Source of the DNA: Nemertoderma westbladi
Taxonomy: Eukaryota > Xenacoelomorpha > Nemertodermatida > Nemertodermatidae
Assembly: GCA_032718475.1 (NCBI GenBank)
Contig: JAUCBJ010001101.1
Coordinates: 1-41,737 of the forward strand
Length of the DNA stretch: 41,737 nucleotides
Direction of reading: 5' to 3'
Part shown: in pieces, positions 29,341-41,195 of the stretch
Numbering within the stretch: the first letter of the stretch is position 1
Layout: each line of letters begins with the position of its first letter
Notes under the pieces: model-generated
What the model was told of the DNA's origin: nothing
Seen by the model: only the letters and a program-made list of their open reading frames with translations
Database searches by the model: none
Program-made: the position numbers and the translations under genes

Positions 29341-32300
29341 ATTCATAGGAAATCATTTACAGTGTACATCTGCAATCAATAAGGAAATCATTTACAGTGT
29401 ACATCTGTAATCATAAGGAAATCATTTACAGTGTACATCTGTAATCATAAGGAAATCATTTACAGTGTACATATGTAATCATAAGGAAATCATTTACAGT
29501 GTACATCTGTAATCATAAGGAAATCATTTACAGTGTACATCTGTAATCAATAAGGAAATCATTTACAGTGTACATCTGCAATCAATAAGGAAATCATTTA
29601 CAGTGTACATCTGTAATCATAAGGAAATCATTTACAGTGTACATCTGCAATCAATAAGGAAATCATTTACAGTGTACATCTGTAATCATAAGGAAATCAT
29701 TTACAGTGTACATCTGTAATCAATAAGGAAATCATTTACAGTGTACATCTGTAATCAATAAGGAAATCATTTACAGTGTACATCTGTAATCATAAGGAAA
29801 TCATTTACAGTGTACATCTGTAATCATAAGGAAATCATTTACAGTGTACATCTGTAATCAATAAGGAAATCATTTACAGTGTACATCTGCAATCAATAAG
29901 GAAATCATTTACAGTGTACATCTGCAATCAATAAGGAAATCATTTACAGTGTACATCTGTAATCAATAAGGAAATCATTTACAGTGTACATCTGTAATCA
30001 ATAAGGAAATCATTTACAGTGTACATCTGTAATCATAAGGAAATCATTTACAGTGTACATCTGTAATCAATAAGGAAATCATTTACAGTGTACATCTGTA
30101 ATCAATAAGGAAATCATTTACAGTGTACATCAGTAATCAATAAGGAAATCATTTACAGTGTACATCTGTAATCAATAAGGAAATCATTTACAGTGTACAT
30201 CTGTAATCAATAAGGAAATCATTTACAGTGTACATCTGTAATCAATAAGGAAATCATTTACAGTGTACATCAGTAATCAATAAGGAAATCATTTACAGTG
30301 TACATCTGTAATCAATAAGGAAATCATTTACAGTGTACATCAGTAATCAATAAGGAAATCATTTACAGTGTACATCTGTAATCAATAAGGAAATCATTTA
30401 CAGTGTACATCTGTAATCAATAAGGAAATCATTTACAGTGTACATCTGTAATCAATAAGGAAATCATTTACAGTGTACATCTGTAATCAATAAGGAAATC
30501 ATTTACAGTGTACATCAGTAATCAATAAGGAAATCATTTACAGTGTACATCTGTAATCAATAAGGAAATCATTTACAGTGTACATCAGTAATCAATAAGG
30601 AAATCATTTACAGTGTACATCAGTAATCAATAAGGAAATCATTTACAGTGTACATCAGTAATCAATAAGGAAATCATTTACAGTGTACATCTGTAATCAA
30701 TAAGGAAATCATTTACAGTGTACATCAGTAATCAATAAGGAAATCATTTACAGTGTACATATGTAATCATAAGGAAATCATTTACAGTGTACATCTGTAA
30801 TCAATAAGGAAATCATTTACAGTGTACATTTGTAATCAATAAGGAAATCATTTACAGTGTACATCTGTAATCATAAGGAAATCATTTACAGTGTACATCA
30901 GTAATCAATAAGGAAATCATTTACAGTGTACATCAGTAATCAATAAGGAAATCATTTACAGTGTACATCTGTAATCAATAAGGAAATCATTTACAGTGTA
31001 CATCTGTAATCAATAAGGAAATCATTTACAGTGTACATCAGTAATCAATAAGGAAATCATTTACAGTGTACATCTGTAATCAATAAGGAAATCATTTACA
31101 GTGTACATCTGTAATCATAAGGAAATCATTTACAGTGTACATCAGTAATCAATAAGGAAATCATTTACAGTGTACATCTGTAATCATAAGGAAATCATTT
31201 ACAGTGTACATCTGTAATCATAAGGAAATCATTTACAGTGTACATCTGTAATCATAAGGAAATCATTTACAGTGTACATCAGTAATCAATAAGGAAATCA
31301 TTTACAGTGTACATCAGTAATCAATAAGGAAATCATTTACAGTGTACATCTGTAATCAATAAGGAAATCATTTACAGTGTACATCTGTAATCATAAGGAA
31401 ATCATTTACAGTGTACATCAGTAATCAATAAGGAAATCATTTACAGTGTACATCTGTAATCATAAGGAAATCATTTACAGTGTACATCTGTAATCAATAA
31501 GGAAATCATTTACAGTGTACATCTGTAATCAATAAGGAAATCATTTACAGTGTACATCAGTAATCAATAAGGAAATCATTTACAGTGTACATCTGTAATC
31601 ATAAGGAAATCATTTACAGTGTACATCAGTAATCAATAAGGAAATCATTTACAGTGTACATCTGTAATCATAAGGAAATCATTTACAGTGTACATCAGTA
31701 ATCAATAAGGAAATCATTTACAGTGTACATCTGTAATCAATAAGGAAATCATTTACAGTGTACATCTGTAATCATAAGGAAATCATTTACAGTGTACATC
31801 TGTAATCAATAAGGAAATCATTTACAGTGTACATCTGTAATCAATAAGGAAATCATTTACAGTGTACATCTGTAATCAATAAGGAAATCATTTACAGTGT
31901 ACATCTGCAATCAATAAGGAAATCATTTACAGTGTACATCTGTAATCAATAAGGAAATCATTTACAGTGTACATCTGCAATCAATAAGGAAATCATTTAC
32001 AGTGTACATCTGTAATCAATAAGGAAATCATTTACAGTGTACATCTGTAATCAATAAGGAAATCATTTACAGTGTACATCTGTAATCAATAAGGAAATCA
32101 TTTACAGTGTACATCTGCAATCAATAAGGAAATCATTTACAGTGTACATCTGTAATCAATAAGGAAATCATTTACAGTGTACATCTGCAATCAATAAGGA
32201 AATCATTTACAGTGTACATCAGTAATCATAAGGAAATCATTTACAGTGTACATCTGTAATCATAAGGAAATCATTTACAGTGTACATCTGTAATCATAAG

Positions 32301-33818
32301 GAAATCATTTACAGTGTACATCTGTAATCATAAGGAAATCATTTACAGTGTACATCAGTAATCAATAAGGAAATCATTTACAGTGTACATCAGTAATCAA
32401 TAAGGAAATCATTTACAGTGTACATCTGTAATCAATAAGGAAATCATTTACAGTGTACATCTGTAATCATAAGGAAATCATTTACAGTGTACATCAGTAA
32501 TCAATAAGGAAATCATTTACAGTGTACATCTGTAATCATAAGGAAATCATTTACAGTGTACATCTGTAATCAATAAGGAAATCATTTACAGTGTACATCT
32601 GTAATCAATAAGGAAATCATTTACAGTGTACATCAGTAATCAATAAGGAAATCATTTACAGTGTACATCTGTAATCATAAGGAAATCATTTACAGTGTAC
32701 ATCAGTAATCAATAAGGAAATCATTTACAGTGTACATCTGTAATCATAAGGAAATCATTTACAGTGTACATCAGTAATCAATAAGGAAATCATTTACAGT
32801 GTACATCTGTAATCAATAAGGAAATCATTTACAGTGTACATCAGTAATCATAAGGAAATCATTTACAGTGTACATCTGTAATCAATAAGGAAATCATTTA
32901 CAGTGTACATCTGCAATCAATAAGGAAATCATTTACAGTGTACATCTGTAATCAATAAGGAAATCATTTACAGTGTACATCTGCAATCAATAAGGAAATC
33001 ATTTACAGTGTACATCAGTAATCATAAGGAAATCATTTACAGTGTACATCAGTAATCAATAAGGAAATCATTTACAGTGTACATCTGTAATCATAAGGAA
33101 ATCATTTACAGTGTACATCAGTAATCAATAAGGAAATCATTTACAGTGTACATCAGTAATCAATAAGGAAATCATTTACAGTGTACATCAGTAATCAATA
33201 AGGAAATCATTTACAGTGTACATCTGTAATCATAAGGAAATCATTTACAGTGTACATCAGTAATCAATAAGGAAATCATTTACAGTGTACATCTGTAATC
33301 AATAAGGAAATCATTTACAGTGTACATCTGCAATCAATAAGGAAATCATTTACAGTGTACATCTGTAATCATAAGGAAATCATTTACAGTGTACATCTGT
33401 AATCAATAAGGAAATCATTTACAGTGTACATCTGTAATCAATAAGGAAATCATTTACAGTGTACATCTGTAATCAATAAGGAAATCATTTACAGTGTACA
33501 TCTGTAATCAATAAGGAAATCATTTACAGTGTACATCTGTAATCATAAGGAAATCATTTACAGTGTACATCTGTAATCAATAAGGAAATCATTTACAGTG
33601 TACATCTGTAATCATAAGGAAATCATTTACAGTGTACATCTGTAATCAATAAGGAAATCATTTACAGTGTACATCTGTAATCATAAGGAAATCATTTACA
33701 GTGTACATCAGTAATCAATAAGGAAATCATTTACAGTGTACATCAGTAATCAATAAGGAAATCATTTACAGTGTACATTTGTAATCAATAAGGAAATCAT
33801 TTACAGTGTACATCTGTA
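29341..33818. repeat. 34/35-bp satellite array, about 130 units
   Basis: Each unit contains GGAAATCATTTACAGTGTAC and then ATCTGTAATC, joined to the next by AATAA or ATAA, so units are 35 or 34 bp long. Nearly all variation is at two sites: CTG, CAG or CTGC before the AATC, and the presence of one A in the linker. Combinations recur over blocks of several units, so multi-unit duplications have happened. The copies are otherwise almost identical, which implies recent expansion or homogenisation. There are no spacers, so it is not a CRISPR array. No long frame is open. Confidence 0.97.
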
Positions 33819-34380
33819 TAAAATAAATAACACGTTCCAGAATATTGTGTATTTATTAAATAGAATAAATGGCCTGCAGCGATTAATAATTCTTGCAATC
33901 TTTGAACGCCTATCTCAGCTGTTTCTCAATGAAGTTCAGATACTGTTACACATTTGGAATCCTTGCAACGCAAGCTTTCTATTGATATGACAAAATTACG
34001 ACTAATGCGAAGAATGGCCACGATACGGGGGGTGCGATTTCGCAAAAGACACTTTTTTAAAACGCCTATAAAAAAGTTCGTGAAATCGAAAATTCCGGCT
34101 TCATGGGGTCATCGAAGGTGAGTGGAACTAGTTGTGTTTCAAATTCCAAGCAATATGATAAAGATTTATAAAAAAACTGGGGGGGGGGGGTTCCGGGTCA
34201 TCAGAAAATGACACTATATTACGGTTCATGGAGTAGGCCTACTTAGTGTAGAGCCTACAGTATTTTTGTCAATGATTTGAGGTTCATAAACTATTCAAAT
34301 TAGCATGACAGCTAGTTATTTTTCATTAGCTTGTTTAAAAATATACAAAATGCAAGTTTTTGCTACATTTTTATGAAACT
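33819..34380. other. Spacer between two satellite arrays
   Basis: Non-repetitive, with no gene recognised. A G homopolymer (about 34180-34190) is present. This is the only unique sequence between two arrays of more than 4 kb. Confidence 0.5.
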
Positions 34381-37300
34381 TGTGTTCTTATAGTTCCGCC
34401 CGAGGCTACATTTTGTTCTCATCGTTCCGCCCATGGCTACATTTTGTTCTCATAGTTCCGCCCGTGGCTACATTTTGTTATCGTAGTTCCGCCTGTGGCT
34501 ACGTTTTCTTCTTATAGTTCCGCCAGTGGCTACATTTTGTTCTTATAGTTCCGCCCGTGGCTACATTTTGTTCTTATAGTTCCGCCCGTGGCTACATTTT
34601 GTTCTCATCGTTCCGCCCATGGCTACATTTTGTTCTCATAGTTCCGCCCGTGGCTACATTTTGTTATCGTAGTTCCGCCCGTGGCTACGTTTTCTTCTTA
34701 TAGTTCCGCCCATGGCTAAATTTTGTTCATATAGTTCCGCCAGTGGCTACATTTTGTTCATATAGTTCCGCCAGTGGCTACATTTTGTTCTTATAGTTCC
34801 GCCCGTGGCTACATTTTGTTCTTATAGTTCCGCCCGTGGCTACATTTTGTTCATATAGTTCCGCCCGTGGCTACATTTTGTTCATATAGTTCCGCCCGTG
34901 GCTACATTTTGTTCATATAGCTCTGCCCGTGACTACATTTTGTTCTTATAGTTCCGCCCGTGGCTACATTTTGTTATCGTAGTTCCGCCCGTGGCTATGT
35001 TTCTTCTTATAGTTCCGCCCGTGGCTACATTTTGTTTTTCTAGCTCCGCCCGTGGCTACATTTTGTTCATATAGTTCCGCCCGTGGCTACATTTTGTTCT
35101 TCTAGTTCCGCCAGTGGCTACATTTTGTTCATATAGTTCCGCCCGTGGCTACATTTTGTTCATATAGTTCCGCCCGTGGCTACATTTTGTTCTTGTAGTT
35201 CCGCCCATGGCTACATTTTGTTCATATAGTTCTGCCCGTGTCTACATGTTGTTCATATAGTTCCCCCCGTGGCTACATTTTGTTCTTGTAGTTCCGCCCA
35301 TGGCTACATTTTGTTCATATAGTTCCGCCCGTGGCTAAATTTTGTTCTTCTAGTTCCGCCCGTGGCTACATTTTGTTCTTATAGGTCCGCCCGTGGCTAC
35401 ATTTTATTTATATAGTTCCGCCCGTGTCTACATTTTGTTATAGTTCCTCCCGTGGCTACATGTTGTTCATATAGCTCTGCCCGTGACTACATGTTGTTCA
35501 TATAGTTTCGCCCGTGGCTACATTTTGTTCATATAGTTCCTCCCGTGGCTACATTTTGTTCATATAGTTCCGCCCGTGTCTACATTTTGTTCATATAGTT
35601 CCGCCCGTGGCTACATTTTGTTCATATAGTTCCGCCCGTGTCTACATTTTGTTCTTATAGTTCCGCCCATGGCTAGATTTTGTTCTTATAGTTCCGCCCA
35701 TGGCTACATTTTGTTCATATAGTTCCGCCCGCGGCTACATGTTGTTCATATAGTTCCGCCCGTGGCTACATTTTGTTCATATAGTTCCGCCCGTGGCTAC
35801 ATTTTGTTCATATAGTTCCGCCCGTGGCTACATTTTGTTCATATAGTTCCTCCCGTGGCTACATTTTGTTCATATAGTTCCGCCCATGGCTACATGTTGT
35901 TCATATAGTTCCGCCCGTGGCTACATTTTGTTCATATAGTTCCGCCCGTGGCTACATTTTGTTCATATAGTTCCGCCCGTGTCTACATTTTGTTCTTATA
36001 GTTCCGCCCATGGCTAGATTTTGTTCTTATAGTTCCGCCCATGGCTACATTTTGTTCATATAGTTCCACCCGCGGCTACATGTTGTTCATATAGTTCCGC
36101 CCGTGGCTACATTTTGTTCATATAGTTCCGCCCGTGGCTACATTTTGTTCATATAGTACCGCCCGTGGCTACATTTTGTTCATATAGTTCCTCCCGTGGC
36201 TACATGTTGTTCATATAGTTCCGCCCGCGGCTACATTTTGTTCATATAGTTCCGCCCGTGGCTACATTTTGTTCATATAGTTCCTCCCGTGGCTACATGT
36301 TGTTCATATAGTTCCGCCCGTGGCTACATTTTGTTCATATAGTTCCGCCCGTGGCTACATTTTGTTCATATAGTTCCGCCCGTGGCTACATTTTGTTCAT
36401 ATAGTTCCTCCCGTGGATACATTTTGTTCATATAGTTCCGCCCGCGGCTACATGTTGTTCATATAGTTCCGCCCGTGGCTACATTTTGTTTATATAGTTC
36501 CGCCCGTGTCTACATTTTGTTCTTATAGTTCCGCCCGTGGCTACATTTTGTTCATATAGTACCGCCCGTGGCTACATTTTGTTCATATAGTTCCGCCCGT
36601 GTCTACATTTTGTTCTTCTAGTTCCGTCCGTGGCTACATTTTGTTCTTATAGGTCCGCCCGTGGCTAAATTTTGTTCTTCTAGTTCCGCCCGTGGCTACA
36701 TTTTGTTCTTATAGGTCCGCCCGTGGCTACATTTTATTTATATAGTTCCGCCCGTGTCTACATTTTGTTATAGTTCCTCCCGTGGCTACATGTTGTTCAT
36801 ATAGCTCTGCCCGTGACTACATGTTGTTCATATAGTTTCGCCCGTGGCTACATTTTGTTCATATAGTTCCTCCCGTGGCTACATTTTGTTCATATAGTTC
36901 CGCCCGTGTCTACATTTTGTTCATATAGTTCCGCCCGTGGCTACATTTTGTTCATATAGTTCCGCCCGTGTCTACATTTTGTTCTTATAGTTCCGCCCAT
37001 GGCTAGATTTTGTTCTTATAGTTCCGCCCATGGCTACATTTTGTTCATATAGTTCCGCCCGCGGCTACATGTTGTTCATATAGTTCCGCCCGTGGCTACA
37101 TTTTGTTCATATAGTTCCGCCCGTGGCTACATTTTGTTCATATAGTTCCGCCCGTGGCTACATTTTGTTCATATAGTTCCTCCCGTGGCTACATTTTGTT
37201 CATATAGTTCCGCCCATGGCTACATGTTGTTCATATAGTTCCGCCCGTGGCTACATTTTGTTCATATAGTTCCGCCCGTGGCTACATTTTGTTCATATAG

Positions 37301-38572
37301 TTCCGCCCATGTCTACATTTTGTTCTTATAGTTCCGCCCATGGCTAGATTTTGTTCTTATAGTTCCGCCCATGGCTACATTTTGTTCATATAGTTCCACC
37401 CGCGGCTACATGTTGTTCATATAGTTCCGCCCGTGGCTACATTTTGTTCATATAGTTCCGCCCGTGGCTACATTTTGTTCATATAGTTCCGCCCGTGGCT
37501 ACATTTTGTTCATATAGTTCCTCCCGTGGCTACATGTTGTTCATATAGTTCCGCCCGCGGCTACATTTTGTTCATATAGTTCCGCCCGTGGCTACATTTT
37601 GTTCATATAGTTCCTCCCGTGGCTACATGTTGTTCATATAGTTCCGCCCGTGGCTACATTTTGTTCATATAGTTCCGCCCGTGGCTACATTTTGTTCATA
37701 TAGTTCCGCCCGTGGCTACATTTTGTTCATATAGTTCCTCCCGTGGCTACATTTTGTTCATATAGTTCCGCCCGCGGCTACATGTTGTTCATATAGTTCC
37801 GCCCGTGGCTACATTTTGTTTATATAGTTCCGCCCGTGTCTACATTTTGTTCTTATAGTTCCGCCCGTGGCTACATTTTGCTCATATAGTACCGCCCGTG
37901 GCTACATTTTGTTCATATAGTTCCGCCCGTGTCTACATTTTGTTCTTCTAGTTCCGTCCGTGGCTACATTTTGTTCTTATAGGTCCGCCCGTAGCTACAT
38001 TTTGTTCATATAGTTCCGCCCGTGGCTACATTTTGTTCTTCTAGTTCCGCCCGTGGCTACATTTTGTTCATATAGTTCCGCCCATGGCTACATTTTGTTC
38101 ATATAGCTCTGCCCGTGACTACATGTTGTTCATATAGTTTCGCCCGTGGCTACATTTTGTTCATATAGTTCCGCCCGTGGCTACATTTTGTTCATATAGT
38201 TCCGCCCGTGGCTACATTTTGTTCATATAGTTCCGCCCGTGTCTACATTTTGTTATAGTTCCTCCCGTGGCTACATGATGTTTATATAGTTCCGCCAGTA
38301 GCTACATTTTGTTCTTATAGTTCCGCCAGTAGGTACATTTTGTTCATATAGTTCCGCCCGTGGCTACATTTTGTTCATATAGTTCCGCCCGTGGCTACAT
38401 TTTGTTCATATAGTTCCGCCCGTGGCTACATTTTGTTCATATAGTTCCGCCCGTGGCTACATTTTGTTCATATAGTTCCTCCCGTGGCTACATTTTGTTC
38501 ATATAGTTCAGCCCGCGGCTACACTTTGTTCATATAGTTCCGCCCGTGTCTACATTTTGTTATAGTTCCTCC
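34381..38572. repeat. 31-bp satellite array, about 135 units
   Basis: The unit contains ATAGTTCCGCCCGTGGCTAC followed by ATTTTGTTCAT. Variants include CCAT, CCAG, CTCC, TGTCTAC, ATGTTG, TTCTTAT and one short form lacking six bases (TTTTGTTATAG). An 11-unit (341-bp) period is visible, for example TCTACATTTTGTTCTTATAG at 35641 and 35982. A 43-unit block of 1330 bp is duplicated in tandem (35331-36660 and 36661-37990). The right end is cut by the LTR element at 38573. Confidence 0.97.
35331..37990. repeat. 1330-bp higher-order tandem duplication inside the 31-bp array
   Basis: Landmark variants recur with a constant 1330-bp offset: ATAGGTCCGC at 35381 and 36711, ATTTTATTTATATAG at 35401 and 36731, the short TTTTGTTATAG unit, GCTCTGCCCGTGACTAC, and ATAGTACCGCC at about 36556 and 37886. 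A few point differences (for example TTGTTCAT against TTGCTCAT) mark the copies as recent but not identical. Confidence 0.9.
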
Positions 38573-39771
38573 TGTTCGCGCTTTTGAAGACCTTTAGCAG
38601 TTTAACCTGCCAAAATTTATATGTCTTTTAGTTAATTAAAACACCTTTAGCATACGACAATATTTTATGCTAATACACAAAACATTAGCCGAAGTCAGCC
38701 CATGCGCGATCATTCACCCGATGGATCTACACCCGGGAGGCTGAATTCGGCTGCTTAAATTGTATTATTGCAGTGTAAGGTTGCAGTGTATACTTACTGT
38801 ATTATTCGATAGATCGTTAATAATTAATCTCTGACAGATATTATTGGCTTTCGGGAAATATTAACAGTTCCTTTAGGACGTGGCGCTTTATCTATTTAAA
38901 CAGAACTAAGACTTATACTAAAACGCAACGATACCGCTTATGATTAAAGTATAAAGCGTATTCTTTAGGAAATACTTTGTTACCAATCACAATCATACAC
39001 ACTATTCTGCCGACCGTCAGTATATTTGATCACACATAAAGAGAGCAGTAATTGACTCATGTAGTGTCTGCTAAATAACATTAGATTCAATACACACCAC
39101 ATTGATATAAATCGCAATTGTTATGTATAGCCGGTCTCTCTAACCTGTAGTGTATCAAGAAAATTGGGAAATTTGGGTGATTTATCCGTATTATCCAAAG
39201 AGCAATATTTCCATCAACAAATAGGTACAATTAATAACTGACAGTAAATAACAGTACAAACAATATGATTAATAGTAGTTAAGATTGATTAGTTAAGTAT
39301 GAGTAGGTTTGTTAGGTAACAGTTTATACTTTCGATAATTTAAGCAGTTTTACTAGAGTTCTTCCCAAAAAGCCGGTGTTATGGCGAAAATGGGAACACA
39401 ACAACAGAATCATATAAAATCATATGACTACTACCACTATACGAGTATACCAAAAACTCTTATTCCACGAAGCCCCGTTCAACACAGAGGATGAGCATAG
39501 AGATAGGAAATTCAGTTCAGTAGCGCTGGGATAGGTCGAAATCAACGCCTACGCAAATTCTATTGGCCGACACGAACAGCAAGGCTAAGGCAACCTCTCT
39601 AAGCTAGTTGGCCGATTAAACTGAGCCCAGATATCTCCGTACAGCACATCAGCCAATAAGCTGGTAGCTTGCACTATTTTAGTTATAAATCCCTTTGAGA
39701 GTATTCTAGCGACTGGGGGGGAACTGGCCAGCAAAGGCAAACGTATCAGTTATCCCACAAAAGCTTTTACA
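38573..39771 (-). repeat. 3' LTR of the right element, 1199 bp
   Basis: It shares termini with the left LTR (TGTAAAAGCTTTTG and GCGCGAACA on the minus strand), the GCGCGATCATTCACCCG block (38703-38719) and the block 38857-38904. Between about 39200 and 39740 the two LTRs are hardly alignable by eye. Confidence 0.85.
38857..38904 (-). promoter_or_regulatory. Conserved LTR block (counterpart of 3863-3910)
   Basis: Differs from the left-copy block at 2 of 48 positions. The TATA-like element reads TTTAAATAGATAA on the minus strand. Confidence 0.45.
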
Positions 39772-39790
39772 CCGCTCCCAGAAAATGGGA
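39772..39790 (-). other. Candidate polypurine tract next to the 3' LTR
   Basis: On the minus strand GGGAGCGG lies immediately before the LTR start TGTAAAAGC. It is short and interrupted by one C, so it is only a weak polypurine tract, but the position is exact. Confidence 0.4.
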
Positions 39791-39849
39791 TTTAAGTCTA
39801 TAAAATATACAAAATCACAGTTTCTAAAATATAAAAATACTCTAAACAG

Positions 39850-40350
39850 TTAGTCTTTCTTGCGCGGACGGCGTTTACGCAGTTTTTTAAAGCTAGCAAG
39901 AGTCCTTTTCTCTTTGGGGCGAGCCACTTTACGAGGAGGGCTATAACTCCTGGGTGAAGGGTGCAATATGATTGCATCAGAAGGTATGGGATTGCGATCG
40001 GTATATCCGCCGGTCGAAGTACCGGGTTGATTGACCTCAACGTCCGGGGAGAGGGGTCTAACGGCTTTGAGAGCTCGTTTCAAGACAGCCGCTCTTACGG
40101 GTCCTGTACGAGTGGTCTGCACGAGGGCCGTGGGTGGACCATAGGTAGTTAGAAACTTCCTTGGTTTAATGGTTCTTTCCAACTCGCGTTCGCGGGCTCG
40201 ATACTCGTAAGGCCGTCGATATACTTCCTGTAACTCGGGGTGTGAGTTGACAAATAAGTCTCCATAGGCAGGGTCTTGACGGATAAAGTTTATTAAGTTG
40301 TAATGTAAGTTACAGCGAAACGACGGGATAGCAACTGCATAAGCTGCCAA
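39850..40350 (-). CDS. Unfamiliar basic 3' frame of the LTR element
   Basis: A minus-strand frame overlaps the end of the integrase frame by 58 bp in another register and ends at TAA (39850-39852), 78 bp before the LTR. It has no ATG at its beginning, so expression would need frameshifting, splicing or a lost upstream joint. The roughly 150 residues after the overlap contain FIRQDPAYGDLFVNSHPEL, a Pro/Thr-rich middle, and a strongly basic end (KKLRKRRPRKKD). In other BEL/Pao elements a DUF5641-type domain (FWxRWxxEYL) follows the integrase core; that signature is not seen here. The frame may be a lineage-specific C-terminal module or the product of a deletion. Confidence 0.45.
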   Translation of the reverse strand: MAAYAVAIPSFRCNLHYNLINFIRQDPAYGDLFVNSHPELQEVYRRPYEYRARERELERTIKPRKFLTTYGPPTALVQTTRTGPVRAAVLKRALKAVRPLSPDVEVNQPGTSTGGYTDRNPIPSDAIILHPSPRSYSPPRKVARPKEKRTLASFKKLRKRRPRKKD

Positions 40351-41195
40351 GTTCGACGACAGTATTCATCTCCATCGGCAATCTCGGATTGTGGGAGCAT
40401 GGCTACAGGTTTCTTAAGTAGGAAGTGCGCGGGTGTTAGCGCTTCCAGGGAGTCGATACTCGATGAGACTGGCATAAGCGGTCTCTCGTTAAGATAGGCA
40501 GCGATTTCTTCCATTAACGTCCGTAGAAGTTCGTCGGTGAGATATGCGCGGCACGGCACTATAAAGTGAAATGCGGTCTTGACACTTCGAATTAATCTCT
40601 CCCAACTTCCTCCCCACCAAGGGGCGTCGGCGGCGTTAAAGGTCCAGCTAGACGCCGTTATCCGTAGCTGGTCATCCACCTGTCTTTGATTCCAGTCCTT
40701 TACGTAAGCCTGGATTTCGTTGTTGGCACCAATGAAGTTCGTTCCCTTATCGGATCTCATCGTATTGCTAGTGCCGAAACGAGCGATCTGTCGTCGTAGA
40801 CATAAGACGAAGCTGTTAGTAGATAGATCGTTCACCATATCGAGATGGATAGCTCTACAAGTCATGCAGACAAAGATTACACACCATCTCTTGATTATAG
40901 TTCTAGCACGATATACTTCAATAGGGCCAAATAAATCCACACCAGTATTAGTAAAGGGTGGTTCATAAAAGCTTACTCGTTCCCTAGGTAATTCTGCCTC
41001 TCGCTGTGTTAAAGGCCTACTGAATACTTTCCTACAAGGTATGCAGTTCCTAAGAACTTGATTCAGAGCTCTACGTGGTTTATGAAAATAATAGCGGGTT
41101 CGAATCTCGCTAAGAACTCGTTCTCTCACTTGCGTCCTTCTGGGCTCCTCTGATAACTCCGAGGCGCACCCATGAGGCGGACGCTGTCCCACCAC
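40293..41195 (-). CDS. BEL/Pao-type integrase (C-terminal part of pol), partial
   Basis: The frame contains the end of an integrase zinc-binding region (YYFHKPRRALNQVLRNCIPC) and then the catalytic core: FTNTGVDLFGP with D87, MRSDKGTNFIGA with D149, and GGSWERLIRSVKT with E199 (numbering from the first codon at 41195). The D-D spacing and 49 residues between the second D and the E fit BEL/Pao integrases. It integrates retroelement cDNA into the host genome. The expected His pair of the zinc-binding domain is missing upstream: the sequence before RTQVRERVLSEIR is GC-rich and unlike BEL pol. The frame ends after TWQLMQLLSRRF with a stop at 40293, overlapping the 3' frame. There is no ATG at the start, so this is a fragment of a polyprotein or a decayed copy. 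Confidence 0.8.
   Translation of the reverse strand: MVGQRPPHGCASELSEEPRRTQVRERVLSEIRTRYYFHKPRRALNQVLRNCIPCRKVFSRPLTQREAELPRERVSFYEPPFTNTGVDLFGPIEVYRARTIIKRWCVIFVCMTCRAIHLDMVNDLSTNSFVLCLRRQIARFGTSNTMRSDKGTNFIGANNEIQAYVKDWNQRQVDDQLRITASSWTFNAADAPWWGGSWERLIRSVKTAFHFIVPCRAYLTDELLRTLMEEIAAYLNERPLMPVSSSIDSLEALTPAHFLLKKPVAMLPQSEIADGDEYCRRTWQLMQLLSRRFAVTYITT

Noticed and set aside
29341-33818. CRISPR-like array of 34/35-bp direct repeats
   Set aside because: Repeats are contiguous without spacers, and the setting is an animal genome.
3612-39771. One giant 36-kb element bounded by the two LTRs
   Set aside because: The gag-like frame and the integrase lie outside this interval, flanks (GTTAT and CCGCT) do not match as target duplications, and the LTRs are strongly diverged.
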